Shown here one piece after another: positions 34,301-49,300 of a DNA stretch of 64,000 bases. The notes under the pieces were generated by a model that saw only the letters and a list, made by a program, of their open reading frames with translations, did not search any database and was not told the origin of the DNA. Where the stretch lies: contig OX104120.1 of assembly GCA_944474755.1 (NCBI GenBank), positions 25,140,242 through 25,204,241 on the forward strand, written 5' to 3'. This stretch comes from Limnoperna fortunei. Lineage: Eukaryota; Mollusca; Bivalvia; Mytilida; Modiolidae. Within the stretch, counting starts at the first letter, position 1. Each line of letters opens with the position of its first letter. The position numbers and the translations under genes are program-made.

Positions 34301-37300
34301 GCCCACAGTGAAACTGGAAAACACAACCTTAGTGTTGCAAGGCTACTGAGGGCCCAAAATTAGTTACATAAATTATATAGTTCAATAGTGGATAAATAAC
34401 CACATAATTCATTTCACAAATGAATAGCCTTATTCTGTATATACTGAATTTTCAAGATGTTTTACATACATTCTACATATGTCAATAAATGTTATTGTTA
34501 TAAAGTCCATTTATCTGACTTTTTAACTTACGTCAAAATATATACACACACACATGCATGCCCACACGAGCACACACACAGACACGTTTTGGTGTATAAA
34601 GAAATGTTAACTGGAAAATTATAGCTAGTAGAATCCTGTAAATAAGTTTCATAACTATTCCAAAGGAAAACAAGTCTTTTGTACTAGGCAAGGAAAATGT
34701 TTTCTAGGAAAGGTTGTGTGTGAACCTATTTAACTACCGGTAGGAAACTGAGTTAAATGAAATTTGTATAGTAATAAATGTAATTTGGGGGACTTAATTT
34801 TTTACTACTGGATTTATTCTGTAGTTACAGATGCAGCATTTTGAAAGACAAATCCTGAAATTTTGGTCTTATTCATTACTTTTTATAATTTATTCTTATA
34901 CTGAAAATTCATTATTATTTGCATGGATCAATTTTTATTCAAACTTGTATGTAACATAGACTAGATATCAGTCAGATGGTATCCATCTTTGTTGGGCCCG
35001 CTGACCTTGAGGTCCAGGTCTAAGTGGCGGGGACCTAATGAAAAAAAAGATGATTGTGTAATTGGTTTAGGGGGTGGTCTAAAGGCGCCATTATGCATGG
35101 TTAAATATGCTTCATAATGCTATAAACTAATGTACCTCCATGGACCCTAAAATATTAATTTCTGGGTAACAGCACTGATGCTTATGTATTTAAGACTTTT
35201 TCAATAACATTGACATACACACATTTATGTGTACATTTAGCATATATATATGTATATTTCTGGTATTTAATTCCCCATTTTATAATATATTTACCACTGG
35301 CTCCAAATGACCAAATATGGCTGCAAAGAGCAACATCTTTCCAATTCTGACATCAACAGGTAATGCTGCAAGGTGGTGGCCTAAGGGAGTGAGTGTGGCA
35401 GCACCTTTACAAGCACCAATCTCATACAAAACACTCATGGCTCTAGCAATAACTTGTAGTCTCGGGGGATCTAAGCACTCTGATAAGAAGTTTTCTGGCT
35501 CACCTAGATCACATTTCTAAAAACAATTAAAAAAACTAAAACAAATTTAACTATTCTTAATTTTTGAACATTAACCATAACACATTCATTTATTTGAAAA
35601 ACATTTGATTTCCTTACCTTTGAAGTTTAAGAAACAATTAATAAAGAAATTTACTTATTGACAATCTAGATGTAGACATTTATTTGCACTTACTGATTGA
35701 TCTACAAGAATGCTTATATTTTTAACATTGGTAAATGTTTTATTATGGCTATTGATTAAAGTTATTACAGAATACAACAGAGTAAATTAAGTGATATGTA
35801 TCATCTATTATCATTATTTTGCAGTATTTTCCTTTGACCTTTATGTGGGGGTATACACATCTAGCTGTATTGTGTTTCCAAAACAACAAAAACAGATTAT
35901 TTACATTTTTTTAAAACTTGATGCATTTTATTGTCCCTAGATATGGATGAGAAAATAATTTAAATAATCTATAACTACCATAATATGTAAGCAAAGTTCT
36001 TCAAGTGGTACTCTTTGAATTTCTGGAACAGTGTAGTCAGCAAAGTCTTTGTATCTGGATTAAAAGGTTAAATTTATTATGCAGATTTTAAAAACCAGTC
36101 TTTTCAATCTCATTTCTGGTGCTATAAAACGCATGTGAACAAAGCAAATAAGTGTGGACTGTGAGCACGCTCACAAAGGGATAATATACGACAGCAATGA
36201 AAATTCTTCATGCACATCTACATATGATGTACTTACTACATGTAAAGTTTCATCAAAATCTGTCAAGCGGTTTAGGAGGAGAAGCGCTTACAAGGGATGT
36301 GGACAGAAGGACAGACAGGGTGATTCCTATATACCCCCCAAACTAGTTTGCCTGGGTATAATAAAAATCCTTCATGAAAATCTACATATAATGTACTTCC
36401 TTTATGCTAATTTTCATTAAATTTCATCAAGCGGTTTAGGAGGAGTTGGGCTTACAAGGGATGTGGACAGACGGACAGTCAGACAGGGTGATTCCTATAT
36501 TCCCCTCCAAACAAGTTTGCAGGGGTATACAATTATTCTGGCTTCCAAAAAACTATAAATAAAGAATTAAGAAAGATTTATCAGTATAGTTGTCAAATGT
36601 GTTGTTTTACTTTTGCAAAGGGGTCAGTTATTGACTATCGATAATTAACATACTTTTGATGAGTATAAAGTCTAATACAGAATCCATCCCTTACTCTACC
36701 AGCTCTGCCCTGTCTCTGTTTAGCATTAGCTTTACTGATAAACACTTCTTTTAGTGAACTCATTTGACTGGATTCTATATATCTGGAATAATACAGTAAA
36801 TCAAATCAAAAAAGTAATAAATTAAAAACAGCAGACAATGATGCCTAGGCTTCCATGTCAGGTAATTAGAGAAACAAGAATATATGACTCGACAACACTG
36901 ATGTCCCATTTGGCAAATATTGGTAAACACCCTCCTATTTGTGTGATCACTCAAGCATGAAATATTTAGCCAAGCCCTGCAGAATTTTGCCAGTGAAAAG
37001 ATTGAACTGTGTACTAAGTTTCATCAAGATGTAAAGGAACAGACAAAAAGGTGAATGAACAAACCAAAAATCTATGTCCTCAATCTTTCTTTAGTGGGAG
37101 ATAAAAACATACACAAAACCAAATCTGAATATAAAACTATAGATTCCCATGTCAATTATTTTTAGATGATCAAATGTTAATTTTAAACATATTACACAGA
37201 AATACCAAATCATTCAATAATGTAAGCAGTTAAGAATTTTGTCCAATATCACTGAATTAAGTATTATAAGTGTTGATTAAAACAAAAATTGGGCAATCAG

Positions 37301-40300
37301 ATAACATCCTAGCAAACAAGGAGGAACAAGTGTAGACTGTGAGCAAATGCTCACTAGTGATACCCCGCTTTCACAAAATTTTTGTAACTATTTGTAAAAA
37401 TCTAAGTAATCAGTAAACAGGAAGTAGATGACCAAGGAGCATAAATCACAATGAAAAATATCACGCCTCTGCATCCGATAGTTGATTCAAAAACTGCGAC
37501 AGAAATTTTTGTTACAGACAAACGAACCAACAAACATGAAGGGACAAGCAAACGAATGGACAAGGGTAAAACAGTATACCCCCTTTTCTTCGAAGCAAGA
37601 GTACAAAAAGCATAGAGAACAATCGAACTCTTCCTGCTTGTATTGAATTTTAGTGAATTTATAAGTCTTTTGATTTGAATTTGATGTCAAACTGAGAAAT
37701 TAAAGGCATAAAAATTCATTATTCTCTTGACACAATGACTTAAGCTAAAGGTACAAAAATTCATTATTCTCTTGACGTATTGATTGAAGCCAGGTGTTTA
37801 ATTGAAAATGATATAATTAATTATAGGCTGGTGGCACTCTGTTGGTTATGGCTAAATAGGTGTGGACTGACCACCTGTTCAGGTGTTCAGGTATGGCTAA
37901 CACTTTCTATTCAAAATCTAATTTAGCAGTAAATGATTGTTTTTGCAAGCTTATAGCCTACATGACATCAATTAACTTGTTGAACCTTCTCCCCTTTCAC
38001 AAACTGACCATGACATTTTTTAACCATACTTCATACAGATGTTTTGTTATCTACCATTTGAAATTAATTAAAACATTTTTTACCAACATTTTGAGCTTAA
38101 ATACTTATCTAGATAGTGCTAATGCATACCTTGACTAATGGACTGAATTCTGGGCCTTTGTGGCCTGGTGGTTAAGGTAGTTCGTGTACTATTGATCACG
38201 TGGTCTGTCAACACTGAGATTGCAAGTTCGATTCTCAATTCCGGAAGGGTGTACTCGACTCCAATCTTAATTGACAAGGATTGTCAGTTTTCCTACCAGA
38301 GGTTGGGGGTTCTCTCTGGGTACTACGGCTTCCTCCCCAAATAAAAACTGGACGCCACGATATACCGTAGATGCTCGCTTAAAAGTCGGTCTGCATATAA
38401 GTCGGGGGGTCTTTTTGGGCCTAAAAATCTAGTATTTTGCTGTTGACCCTTGTATAAGTCGGTCGGAAGACAGACGTGTTGACATGAGGTCAGAATCAAA
38501 TAAAAATTCCAAATTTGTGAATAAAAATCATTATATCAGTACTTCTTTATTATTTGTTTCTCGTGTTTTATGAGTTAAATATCACTTGTCATTTATCCTA
38601 AGTGGTTTGTTTACACTAGTGTACACGTGTTTTGAAAATGTAAAAGTAATTATCTCCCTGAATTTGCTATGACTTAAAACCATAAAAAATACAAACACAA
38701 GTAAATATACAAATATTCATTTTCGTAATTATTTAATAGTTAAAGCAGAGTTTTTAAAATAAATGAAAGTTAAAATACAAAATATAAAGGAATATGGTTT
38801 GTAAATAAAAAAATAATAATTGATGAAAAAACGAATTCTGTAGCATATATGTATTAGTTAGTTTATCTTGATTTTCGGTTTTTAGTTGTATCATGACATC
38901 ACCGGATTTATTATGCAATACATACAAATAAATGGATACTTGTGTAAACAGTGGTAAATACGAATGGAAATATGGAAACTGGATAAAATAAACAATACAC
39001 AAGTAAAATCAATCTTTATTAATGTCTTAAATATACTTTATTTAGCATAACTAATCACGTATCTGTCTATTTTCGTCTTTATAGTTGGCGATCTATGTAC
39101 GACCTTCAAACTTCGACCAGAATTCTTTCCTCTTGTGGTATGACTCGCTTAAAGTCAGAACCCTTCTCTAAAACCAAATTTTAACTCCCAATTTCCCGAC
39201 TTATGTGCGAGTATGTACGGTAGCTGAAAAATTGCTGAAAGTGGCGTTAAAACACTATTCAAACAAACTAAACAAACAAACTGGACTGAATTCAACTCAT
39301 CTATGCTTTGAACTGAAACTTTACCAAAACATTGTCAATTCAACTTATAGCCCACATAAACTTAACACCCCCACAAATATGGTATTTGATTTCATTTTAT
39401 GTTACTGGTTGATATGATGATGAACATACCTTGTTTCTTTGACCTTTCCTGTATCAATTACAAATACAACATCAGGAATAGTTATTCCAGTCTCAGCTAT
39501 ATTAGTTGCTATGACAATTTTTCTGACACCTGATGGAGGTACTCTGAAAGCTAAACTTTGATCTGATGAAGATAAAACTGAATGTAGGGCTAATATCTGG
39601 AATCTAAAAATAAAAGAGTACTTCTAACTATCTTTAAAATGAATTGCCACAAACAATTGTCATAAAAGTAACCCAAAATATAATTACATCAATAAGGCAA
39701 AATCAATAAACATTGAAATTAAAGTATCCAGACCACATCTGACCAAGTGATCATAGCTGGTGTCCAAGATGTCCATTGATTTTTAATGGAGTAGACCTCT
39801 GTAATGTTCAGCAAACATACAAAATACTATTAAGTAACAATTTTTTTATAGTCAAAACTGTTAATATTGACTCAAAGTAAAACTATTTTTAATTTGTATC
39901 ATTAATTAGCAATATTTATCATTTAACAAAGCTGTAGTTCTTATTCGAAGAATAAACTTAAATAGTTACTTCAATTATGGGTAAATACCTTAAGACATCA
40001 CAAACAAGGTTTATATCTGCATAAATATAACCATGGACAAGTAAAAATAAAATTTTGTTCTATCCATTCTAACCCAGCTGGAACCTTAATGGCATTATCA
40101 ATTCATCCAGATGATAAGACAACTGGTTATTTGAACTTGTAAAACAGCTGAAGTTAAAACAAACAATAGTAATAATTGCAACACTTACATATTTTAGTTA
40201 ATATTCACCATGCAAATTGTGGCATAAAAGAATTTAGAGACATCTAAAACAAGACATAATATTGTCACCTTTTTGTATCAGAGAATGTTCTGTCTGTCTG

Positions 40301-43300
40301 AAGTAGTTCATACACTTCTTGAATATCTGCCAAACCAGGAAGAAAAATCAATACAGCACCATCAACCTTACTGAATTCTTCTGATTTGTTTATGTATGTT
40401 AGTGTCTCCTGTAAAAGTGAACTGATGTTACTTTCCTGGACACAAATACCAACAAGGTTATGTCATAAGGGTTTTGTTCAACTATGCAGCTTCATTATAA
40501 TAATAATAGCTGTTTTGAAAGAATTCATCTGTGTATATACAAGACCTATTTACTCCCAAATTTAATTCATGCAGTTTGTGAGTGAGTTGGCAAGTTCATA
40601 CACCAATGCATCCAAAAAAGACAGCTTTTATTATTTATTAAAAGTGTTATTTTCAAGCCTTTTTAATTGCAACATATATTCATACACTAGATCAGTAAAA
40701 TTTTAAAATGAGTGATAACTGTCATCCAATCATTATTGGATACCCTTCTCATCATTGATTAAAACATACAAATAAAATTCATAACCAAATACTACAAGTG
40801 ACTGAATGCAATCTGATAAATGTTGGCACTTTTCCATACAGAATAATATAGTGTTTTAAACATCCATTTATGTCAATTTTAAAACATGTTTAAAACCTTT
40901 GATGTACAGTAGACTCCATGAAATCGGATATCGGCCAATTGGATATATCGGCAAATGGGAAAGAATTTCAAAACACCAAACCATTTCCTATTCCTTCTAT
41001 GTATTTTTTATCGGGAATTAGGATATCGGAACATTGGATATATATCGGCGAATAGAATAGAATATTCGCCCAAAATATTGTCAATTTGTATACTAATCGG
41101 ATATTTTTTTGTATTTCAGGAGATCGTATGGACCGGAAGTTTGGAATTTCATTCACATTCTTTTGTACTTTGTCACTTTCTGTTACCCTTTTTGAATTGT
41201 AATGTTTTACATGAATTGTACATGTATATTGTATTTATCAAAAAAGTTTTTTCAGAATGGTGTGTTTTATATCAATTAAATATTTATCTTTTGTTGTTGT
41301 TTCTTTTATTTCCAATTGTGATAGCCGGAAGTCATTCGAACATATTTTCTGTAAAGTTTTTAAAAGTAAGATATATGAGCATTTCGTACATTTTACTGTC
41401 TCTAAAAATCATAAAAAAATAATAAATGAATAAAAGTTATTGGGTTAAAGGCAGATTTGTTTGTTTGTAGGGTAGTTTATGTATGTAGTGTGTATGTGCA
41501 CAGGTGTACATATTACGTCATGACTGTAAACAAACTTGTTGCATAAAAGTTATTGGGTTAAAGGCAGATTTGTTTGTTTGTAGGGTAGTTTATGTATGTA
41601 GTGTGTATGTGCACAGGTGTACATATTACGTCATGACTGTAAACAAACTTGTTGCATAACGTTTCTTCACCTACTGAATGTAGAAATACAAACTGTACAT
41701 ATATTTACAATGATTCCAAATTTATTAAATATAACGCTGATTTATCATAAATTTTAAACGATCCAACCGATGAAAAGATGAGACGGTCATTGATGATTTT
41801 TACATGATTTACTATGACGCCATTACAATCAACTCGTCTCGAAATTCAAAATATACTTTTGTGATTAAAGAGGGAAATCGAAATGTAAATGTTTTTGATG
41901 CAACGAATTATTATTCTGTTTATATTTACCACATTTATCAATAACCATTGAAACTCTGATAAAAAGATAAATAAGAATGAAACTGTTTAGAGATTATAAT
42001 TTATCGTACAGTGAAAAAAAGATTAACCGATACTTGCAGTACGAGGAAATTGAAAACAAAATAATTTCTTTAATTTATCTTTATTCATTCGTGAGATCTG
42101 TTTTAATGAAAAAAACGTTCGCCTTTTCTATCTTACGAAGAAATATAACTTAAAAATAAAAAAATAAAATGGTCCACACAGAACTTCTTAAACGATCAAA
42201 GAAACAGATAAGTCATGTTTCACTGTAACCTTAAAAATAATGTAAACAACAAAATTGGAGTTCTGAACAAAGAATACGCGTATCTTTGGGGAAAAAGAAC
42301 ACAATAATGGTCAAAATTCTTTATTATAACAAATAAACAATTAAAAACAATTCAATTCATTTATTATCAAACACAAACATGGCAATACAACGTACAACTG
42401 TTGTAGGGGCACCAAAAACTGGAACACGTGTTATTACGTCATCAAAATCAATACTTGACTTCTCGAAATGTCAAATTGAATATCCTGCCTAATCGGATAT
42501 TTTTTCTTGACAAACTTGATATCCAATTACCCGGAGTCTACTGTAGTTAGCAAATGATATCCAATGAGATCAATACCAAAATTATTCCAAGTCTTCCCAG
42601 TAGGTCCTATGTTTAACTATGCGCCATAGTGGCAGACACCTTGATTGAGCAGCTTAGACAACAAAACTGCTGTGATTGTGCCAAATGGCAACAAAAAGAC
42701 AGAAAATGGCCAGCAGTAAGTAAAATGAAGACTATCTAGTTTGCAAACAACAGAATTCCGTTTAAAGTGAAAAAAAATAATGACAGAGAAATTTATGACA
42801 GGGGATTGTTTATTAAAGAATTTGATATAAGTAAGATGAAATCTGACCAACTATTTCAAATATTCCTAATATTCTGCAATCCTGCAAAACCATAACCCAT
42901 TTGGGCTTCTAGTATCTGAGAAGACATAAAAAATTTCAGCCATAATTTTCGTCTAATCTTGACCAAAGGAGGAATATTTGTAGATGACCATAAATACATT
43001 GTTTATACTAAGATATAAAGCATTTTGACTTGTACTTTTAGAGGAGAAAATGTTTAAATGTCAATCTAAAACAAAGATTTCCCAAGTCAGCCATGTTTCA
43101 AGTCAGATCAAGACAAATGAGAAATCATAGTATAGGATATCCATACTTTTGTTTATTCTATTTTAATAAGGGAAAATCAAATATTTCTAAATAGAAGACC
43201 AAAATGTAATCAACTATAGGGTTTCTATGTTTCTATGTAAACTTTGACCTGCGCTTACGGCTATTATGAATTTCTGATTGGTGCAAATGTAACAATTTTT

Positions 43301-46300
43301 GAGACATTAACAAGAACAAGTCTCCAAAGTAAGGTTTCAACTTATTCAGTGGTTCTTAAGAAAATGTTTTTCAAAGTTCAGCTAATCAGAAACAAGAAAA
43401 GACAATGACTACTATTATTTGTGTTGTTTGAATATGTTTTAACAAGACTTTCAGCTATATCACTGCTCCAGTTTTTATTGGAGGTGGAAACTGGAGTACT
43501 TAAAAAAAATACATGAACTTCTGAAGGAAAACTGGCTTCTCAATAAAGATTGGAGTTGAGCACACCCTTTCTGTAGTACAACTTAACTGGCAAGTGATCA
43601 ATAGGACATAACTACATTAACCACTTAGGGCTATTCCAGAAAAATATATACCCCCAGGGCAGGACGCCGTTGATAAAACTAGAGTAAAAAAAACCTGTGA
43701 GCAATGCTCACCATTGATACCCCCCGCTTCACAATTACTTTGAAAATTCAGGTGTTCTTAATTATGAAATTGAAACTTGCACAATGGCACTATGTGACAA
43801 GGATTCTGTGTAAGTTTCATTAAATTCCATTCAGTGGTGTAGCAGGAGTTGCAAATAAAAGATGGGTATCCCCTTATGTCCATGACAAAGTCCATGCTTT
43901 TCTATGGGAAACCCCAAATATTATTCCGATCAAAATGTTAAATATCTCCTGCACAATGGCACTATGTGACATGGATTCTGTGTAAGTTTCATCAAATTCC
44001 ATTCAGTGGTGTAGGAGGAGTTGCACATAAGAGATGGGTATCCCCTTATGTCAATGACAGTCCATGTTTTTCTATGGGAAACCCCAAATATCATTCCGAT
44101 CAAAATGTTAAATATCTCCTGCACAATGGCACCATGTGACATGGATTCTGTGTAAGTTTCAACAAATTCCATTCAGTGGTGTAGGAATGAGTTGCACATA
44201 AGAGATGGGTATCCCTTATGTCCATGACAAAGTCCATGTTTTTCTATGGGAAACCCCAAATATCATTCCAATCGAAATGTTTAATATCTAGTGCACAATG
44301 GCAATATGTGACAACATTCTGTGTAAGTTTCATCAAATTCCATTTAGTGGTGTTGGAGGAGTCGCACAAAAGAAATGGGTATCCCCTTATGTCAATGACA
44401 GTCCATGTTTTTCTATGGGAAACCCCAAATATCAATCCGATCAAAATAATAAATATCTCCTGCACAATGGCACTATGTGACAAGGATTCTGCATAAGTTT
44501 CAACAAATTCCATTCAGTGGTGTAGGAGGAGTTGCACATAAGAGATGAGGACCCCCTTAGGTCAATGTCCATGTTTTTCTATGGGAAACCCCAAATATCA
44601 TATCGATCAAAATGTTAAATATCTCCTGCACAATGGCACTATGTGACAAGGATTCTGTGTAAGTTTCATTAAATTCCATTCAGTGGTGTAGGAGGAGTTG
44701 CACATAAGAGATAGGGACCCCCTTAGGTCAATGACAAAGTCCATGTTTTTCTATGGGAAACCCCAAATATCATTCCGATCAAAATGTTAAAAATCTCCTG
44801 CACAATGGCACTATGTGACAAAGATTCTGTGTAAGTTTCATCAAATTCCATTCAGTGGTGTAGGAGGAGTTGCAAATAAGAGAAAGTGTAATGGACGGAC
44901 AGACAGACGGAAGGACGCACAGACGGACAGACGGACACCATGAACACTATATACCCCCCGCTTTTAATGTGTAGGTGGGGGTAAAATTGCATATTGGAAT
45001 TTGTTGGGTGGGGTGTCAAAAAAAATAAAATAATAATAATTGATATAGGAAAATTGTAGGTGGGGGGTTAAATTTTAATTTTAATCTATTGGTGGTACCC
45101 CTTAATTTCAAGTGTGTTCTGCCCCCAGGAGTCTTTTTTTTCTGGAATAGCCCTTAGCTACAGAGACCCCACAACAATTGTTAAGAAATTAGCAAAAAAG
45201 TAACAATACATGCCAAAGGACCATGTGAGGAATATTTCTGCCAAGTTTCATTTAAATTAGTTCAGAAGTACTCAAGATTAAAAATGTACAAGCAGGTGAG
45301 CTAAAAAAAATCAGCAGGGTTTTTGTAAATGTATTTTTTTTAAATTTATTATTGAGTCCAACATTTGTGTAAAGGGCAAAAATAGTAAAACAAAGTTTCC
45401 ATAAACAGCCGGTGTCCTAAATATATACAGGTTCAAATATCATATATTATTCAAACAAAGTGAAATGAAACAGCCATTTATCAACACTGATTTGTTATAC
45501 AAAGATTCGACAATACTTACAATAATAAGATCAAAGTTAATTCTGTTGTGATTCATCCTAGTTATTGTATTCCTTGTTTTCAAGCTGTATTTGTCTGGAG
45601 ATAGAGTAGTCTGTAAAAGAATTTGACTGGTAGAAATGCATGCACATTATTCAAAATAACAAAGTTAGGAACTCCACTGTTTAAGTCCTTGAAGACTTTT
45701 GAAAACCTTAGGGCTGTTCATGACAAATTTGGTGAATTTTAGATTTACATTATATCTATTCCATTTGTATTATTTACTTTTAAACAAGGACTAGTCCATT
45801 ACAAATCCTATGGTAAGGTGATTTTTATTTTGGGACATGGGTTGTGGGTTCTGTCCTATGCTCATGCATGTTTTTATTGTAATTCTCCTTATAAACTGTT
45901 TACATAATTCTGTTGGTGGTGAGGTCTGCAGGAAGTGATTTAAAACATTCCCATATAAAGTATCTAAAATAATGGTGCAAGGGATCTGTGACTAGTGTAT
46001 TTTGAAATTTTTTTAATCAGAATGTCTCTTTCAATAAATATTTATACAGACATTATCTTGAAAGATTTCAATTAAAATAATAAAAGATTTATAGATTATT
46101 TACGTCTTTTGAAACGAGATGCATTTTCTTGTCCGTATCTCATCGAAGGCAGACAGCCCTGAGATGAGATGACGAGAATATGCATCGAGTTTCATAAAAC
46201 GTTAATAATCTGTTTATCACTGTTTTGTAACATTGTGACGTCACAGTGTTTACTTAATGACATCTTGACAGCGAGCTGAGATGGGCCCATCTCACGCTAG

Positions 46301-49300
46301 CAGAGTGAGATGGAATAATATCGCACACAAAGAAAATAGAAAATATTGCAAAGCACCTACCAGATCTAGAGATGATATGCTGTCCTTAGTCCAATACACA
46401 TCCACTTTAGACTGGTCCCCTCCCTTTTCTGTTACTAATAAACTTGCCTGCTCTTCCTAGAAATTTGTACATAGTTCAGACAGAAGTCTTATTATTATAA
46501 AGCTTTAAACAATTTATATATCTTGAAATCCAAAACTGATTAATTATAAAATGCCTATACAGAACTGAAATGAAAATTTTACACTGCAAGAAAAACAATT
46601 TAGTGAAAGTTTAATTTTTATCCTTCAAGAATTACATCTAACCTGAACAAGTTGATCCGACTTTAGAGAATATGGTGAGTCCTCCTCCAAGACATAACCT
46701 GTTCTATTTATGATATCCTCCATATACAATATCTGTAAATAAAACATATGTAAAACATATGTACCAACAATAACATCAACACGTGTTCCAATCCAATAAT
46801 ACAGTTGTTTGTATTTAACCCTTTCGCACCGAATGTATCCTTTAGGAAACACAATGCGCAGGGCGAATGTATCTTTAAAGATACACGGTGCGCAGGGCGA
46901 ATGTATCCTTAAGGATACATGAAACTCGTGGTTTGGTTAGGCCTGTTTTGAAGCCAAAATAAAGCACACAGATTGCTTTAAACATATTTAAATTGTTACG
47001 GCTGTGTTAATCGTAATAAAAATAATTTATTTTCATTGTTATTCTAAAATTTACCGCTGTAAATATTGATAGGAAATCACTTTACGCTAATTTTAGAACC
47101 GGAAATGTGAAAATCGGGTCATGTGGTTATCAAAATGGCGACTAAAAAAATGCTGTTTGCAAGACGCCGATTAAGGCGTGATTTATGATTAAACTGGACC
47201 GTAATACACTATGCAGATCAAAATTAAATAGTCTACATGCTTTTACTCGGTTAGTTTACTCTAATTTGGCTGCAGAATCGTGTATTTGGCATACAAGTAG
47301 GTGTTCGTCTCCATTGGCCACTACCGGCGAACAAAATGTTGCAAGTGACGAGGATTTTGATGGATATTTACAAATCAGAATTGAGAAATGATAAGAGAAA
47401 AGCTAATAGCGTTAAGGAAAATCTTTGTCTGGTTTTGAATGATGAAAATGATTCTTGGATTGTGTAATATTAAATAAGAGGGTCTCGAAACTGTGCGTTC
47501 GGCTAGTGAGAGTAGCGGTTCACCGAATTTCGTGACAAACCAATACATTGTTTTATTGAGTACGTTTTACCCAAATATTTACATTAGGGGCTATTACTGG
47601 CACACATAAAAACATCAGTGTGAACTACAAAGAGGCACAGAATAGTTTTTCAACCAATTTATGGAAAAATAACCTATAATTCAACATTTTATTTCAGAAC
47701 ATGAATTATAAGCCAGAGAGACACTGTGTCATGTGTTTGTGTATGAACCAGTAAACTTATAACTTTGGTTTATAAATGGCCATTTTAAGGGATAAATATT
47801 CAACAAACTCAAAGCTAGACCAATATCAAATGCAAATCAATCTTCATCAAAACAAAACACCTTGCCAAAGACTCTGAGATTTATTGATCCCATCCTACAG
47901 TATAGCTGGTTTCAGTACTGTAGGAATTTATACACTAATATTTATATATAGTGTTAATAGTTTCAGATATAAAACCTGCACGAAAATTGTACTAGTCAAC
48001 AGATCTCTATGTGCAAACTTATATACTTCCAAAACGAGTGTGAACAGTTTACAAAGATCTTTAATTATCTCCATTTTTCTCATAAACCCCAAATGGTGAC
48101 ACAATATTCTATATTAAATAAAACCTGTAGCTGATCATATATTGTAAAATGTAATAACTATTCTTATACCTGAAAAGAATGTAACTGTTGGGTGGATAAT
48201 TCGCTCTATTGAGACAAAAAATATTTGTCAATATATTCCTCTAAAACCAAACAAATGGATGTACAAAATATGACTGCTTGCTGAATTTGCTATTAGTTAT
48301 GTTAAGCACAAAGGCTTTTATCCAGGCCAGACTGTAAATAGTTTGTCATCTGCTGTTTCATCAAGCATTGTTTGCAATAGGGATAGAGTTATAGTGGTCA
48401 GGTAATCACGATTACTAGATTATTTATACATAACGTGAATTGTTACTGTACAAATGGACATCTGGGAGAACTATGGTATAGTAGGTTTTAGGTCTGTAAT
48501 GTAAAGCATGGTCTTTGCATTGACATTATGTGCAAACCTTCAGCTATTATGCAGTTCTTGATGTAAGAAAGTATAATAGTAGCAGCTGTACAGAGTGGCC
48601 CAAAAATGTCTCCATTTTGTTGACTATACATGTCTATAAATATGTTGGTGATCATAAAATCTTTTAAAGTTGAAGGTCAGCTAACCAGAAACGACTTTTG
48701 AATGCCCCAAAGCCTGTTAAGCTAAATACATTGCAAACAAAGGAAATGACAATATCTACATGTACATGTTTAGTATAACATTTATCTAAAAAAATTTAAA
48801 AAAACATGGAAATTGTTTTTTAAAAATGTAAATTTATCTGCGTACAATATAATTGGTTATATTCTTTACTTATAGGTTGTATATTGCCACTCTAAATCCT
48901 TTTCAAATGCAACTTTTCTCGGATTTAATGTGCTATTGTAATAGGACTTGTGGTTATATAACACCTGATTCTCCAAGAGAGACTATCACACAGTTATCAA
49001 TTGTTAATTTAAAAAAAACCAAATCTTTTTGCCAGGAAAACATCTTATTTCTGTTTGCCAAAATGCTTTACTTGTTTCCATACTCTGAGAAACTGTTTCA
49101 ATTTGATAAATTCTATTTGGTTTGGTTGTTACTTGCTTGAAGTTAATACCTTCAAACTCAATAGGTTTTTCTTTTTTAATTTAAATTGAATACTATGACC
49201 ATTGAAAAATTGAGAAAGGCTTTTCAAATTATGAATATATCAATCGATAGTGAAATGCAAGACTATCAAGTGTATCAAAATTTGGACATCATACCCTTGA

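Noticed and set aside
40955..41422. 155-codon plus-strand ORF with many hydrophobic residues
   Set aside because: It lies inside the pogo-like non-autonomous element, is very T-rich, and has no motif.
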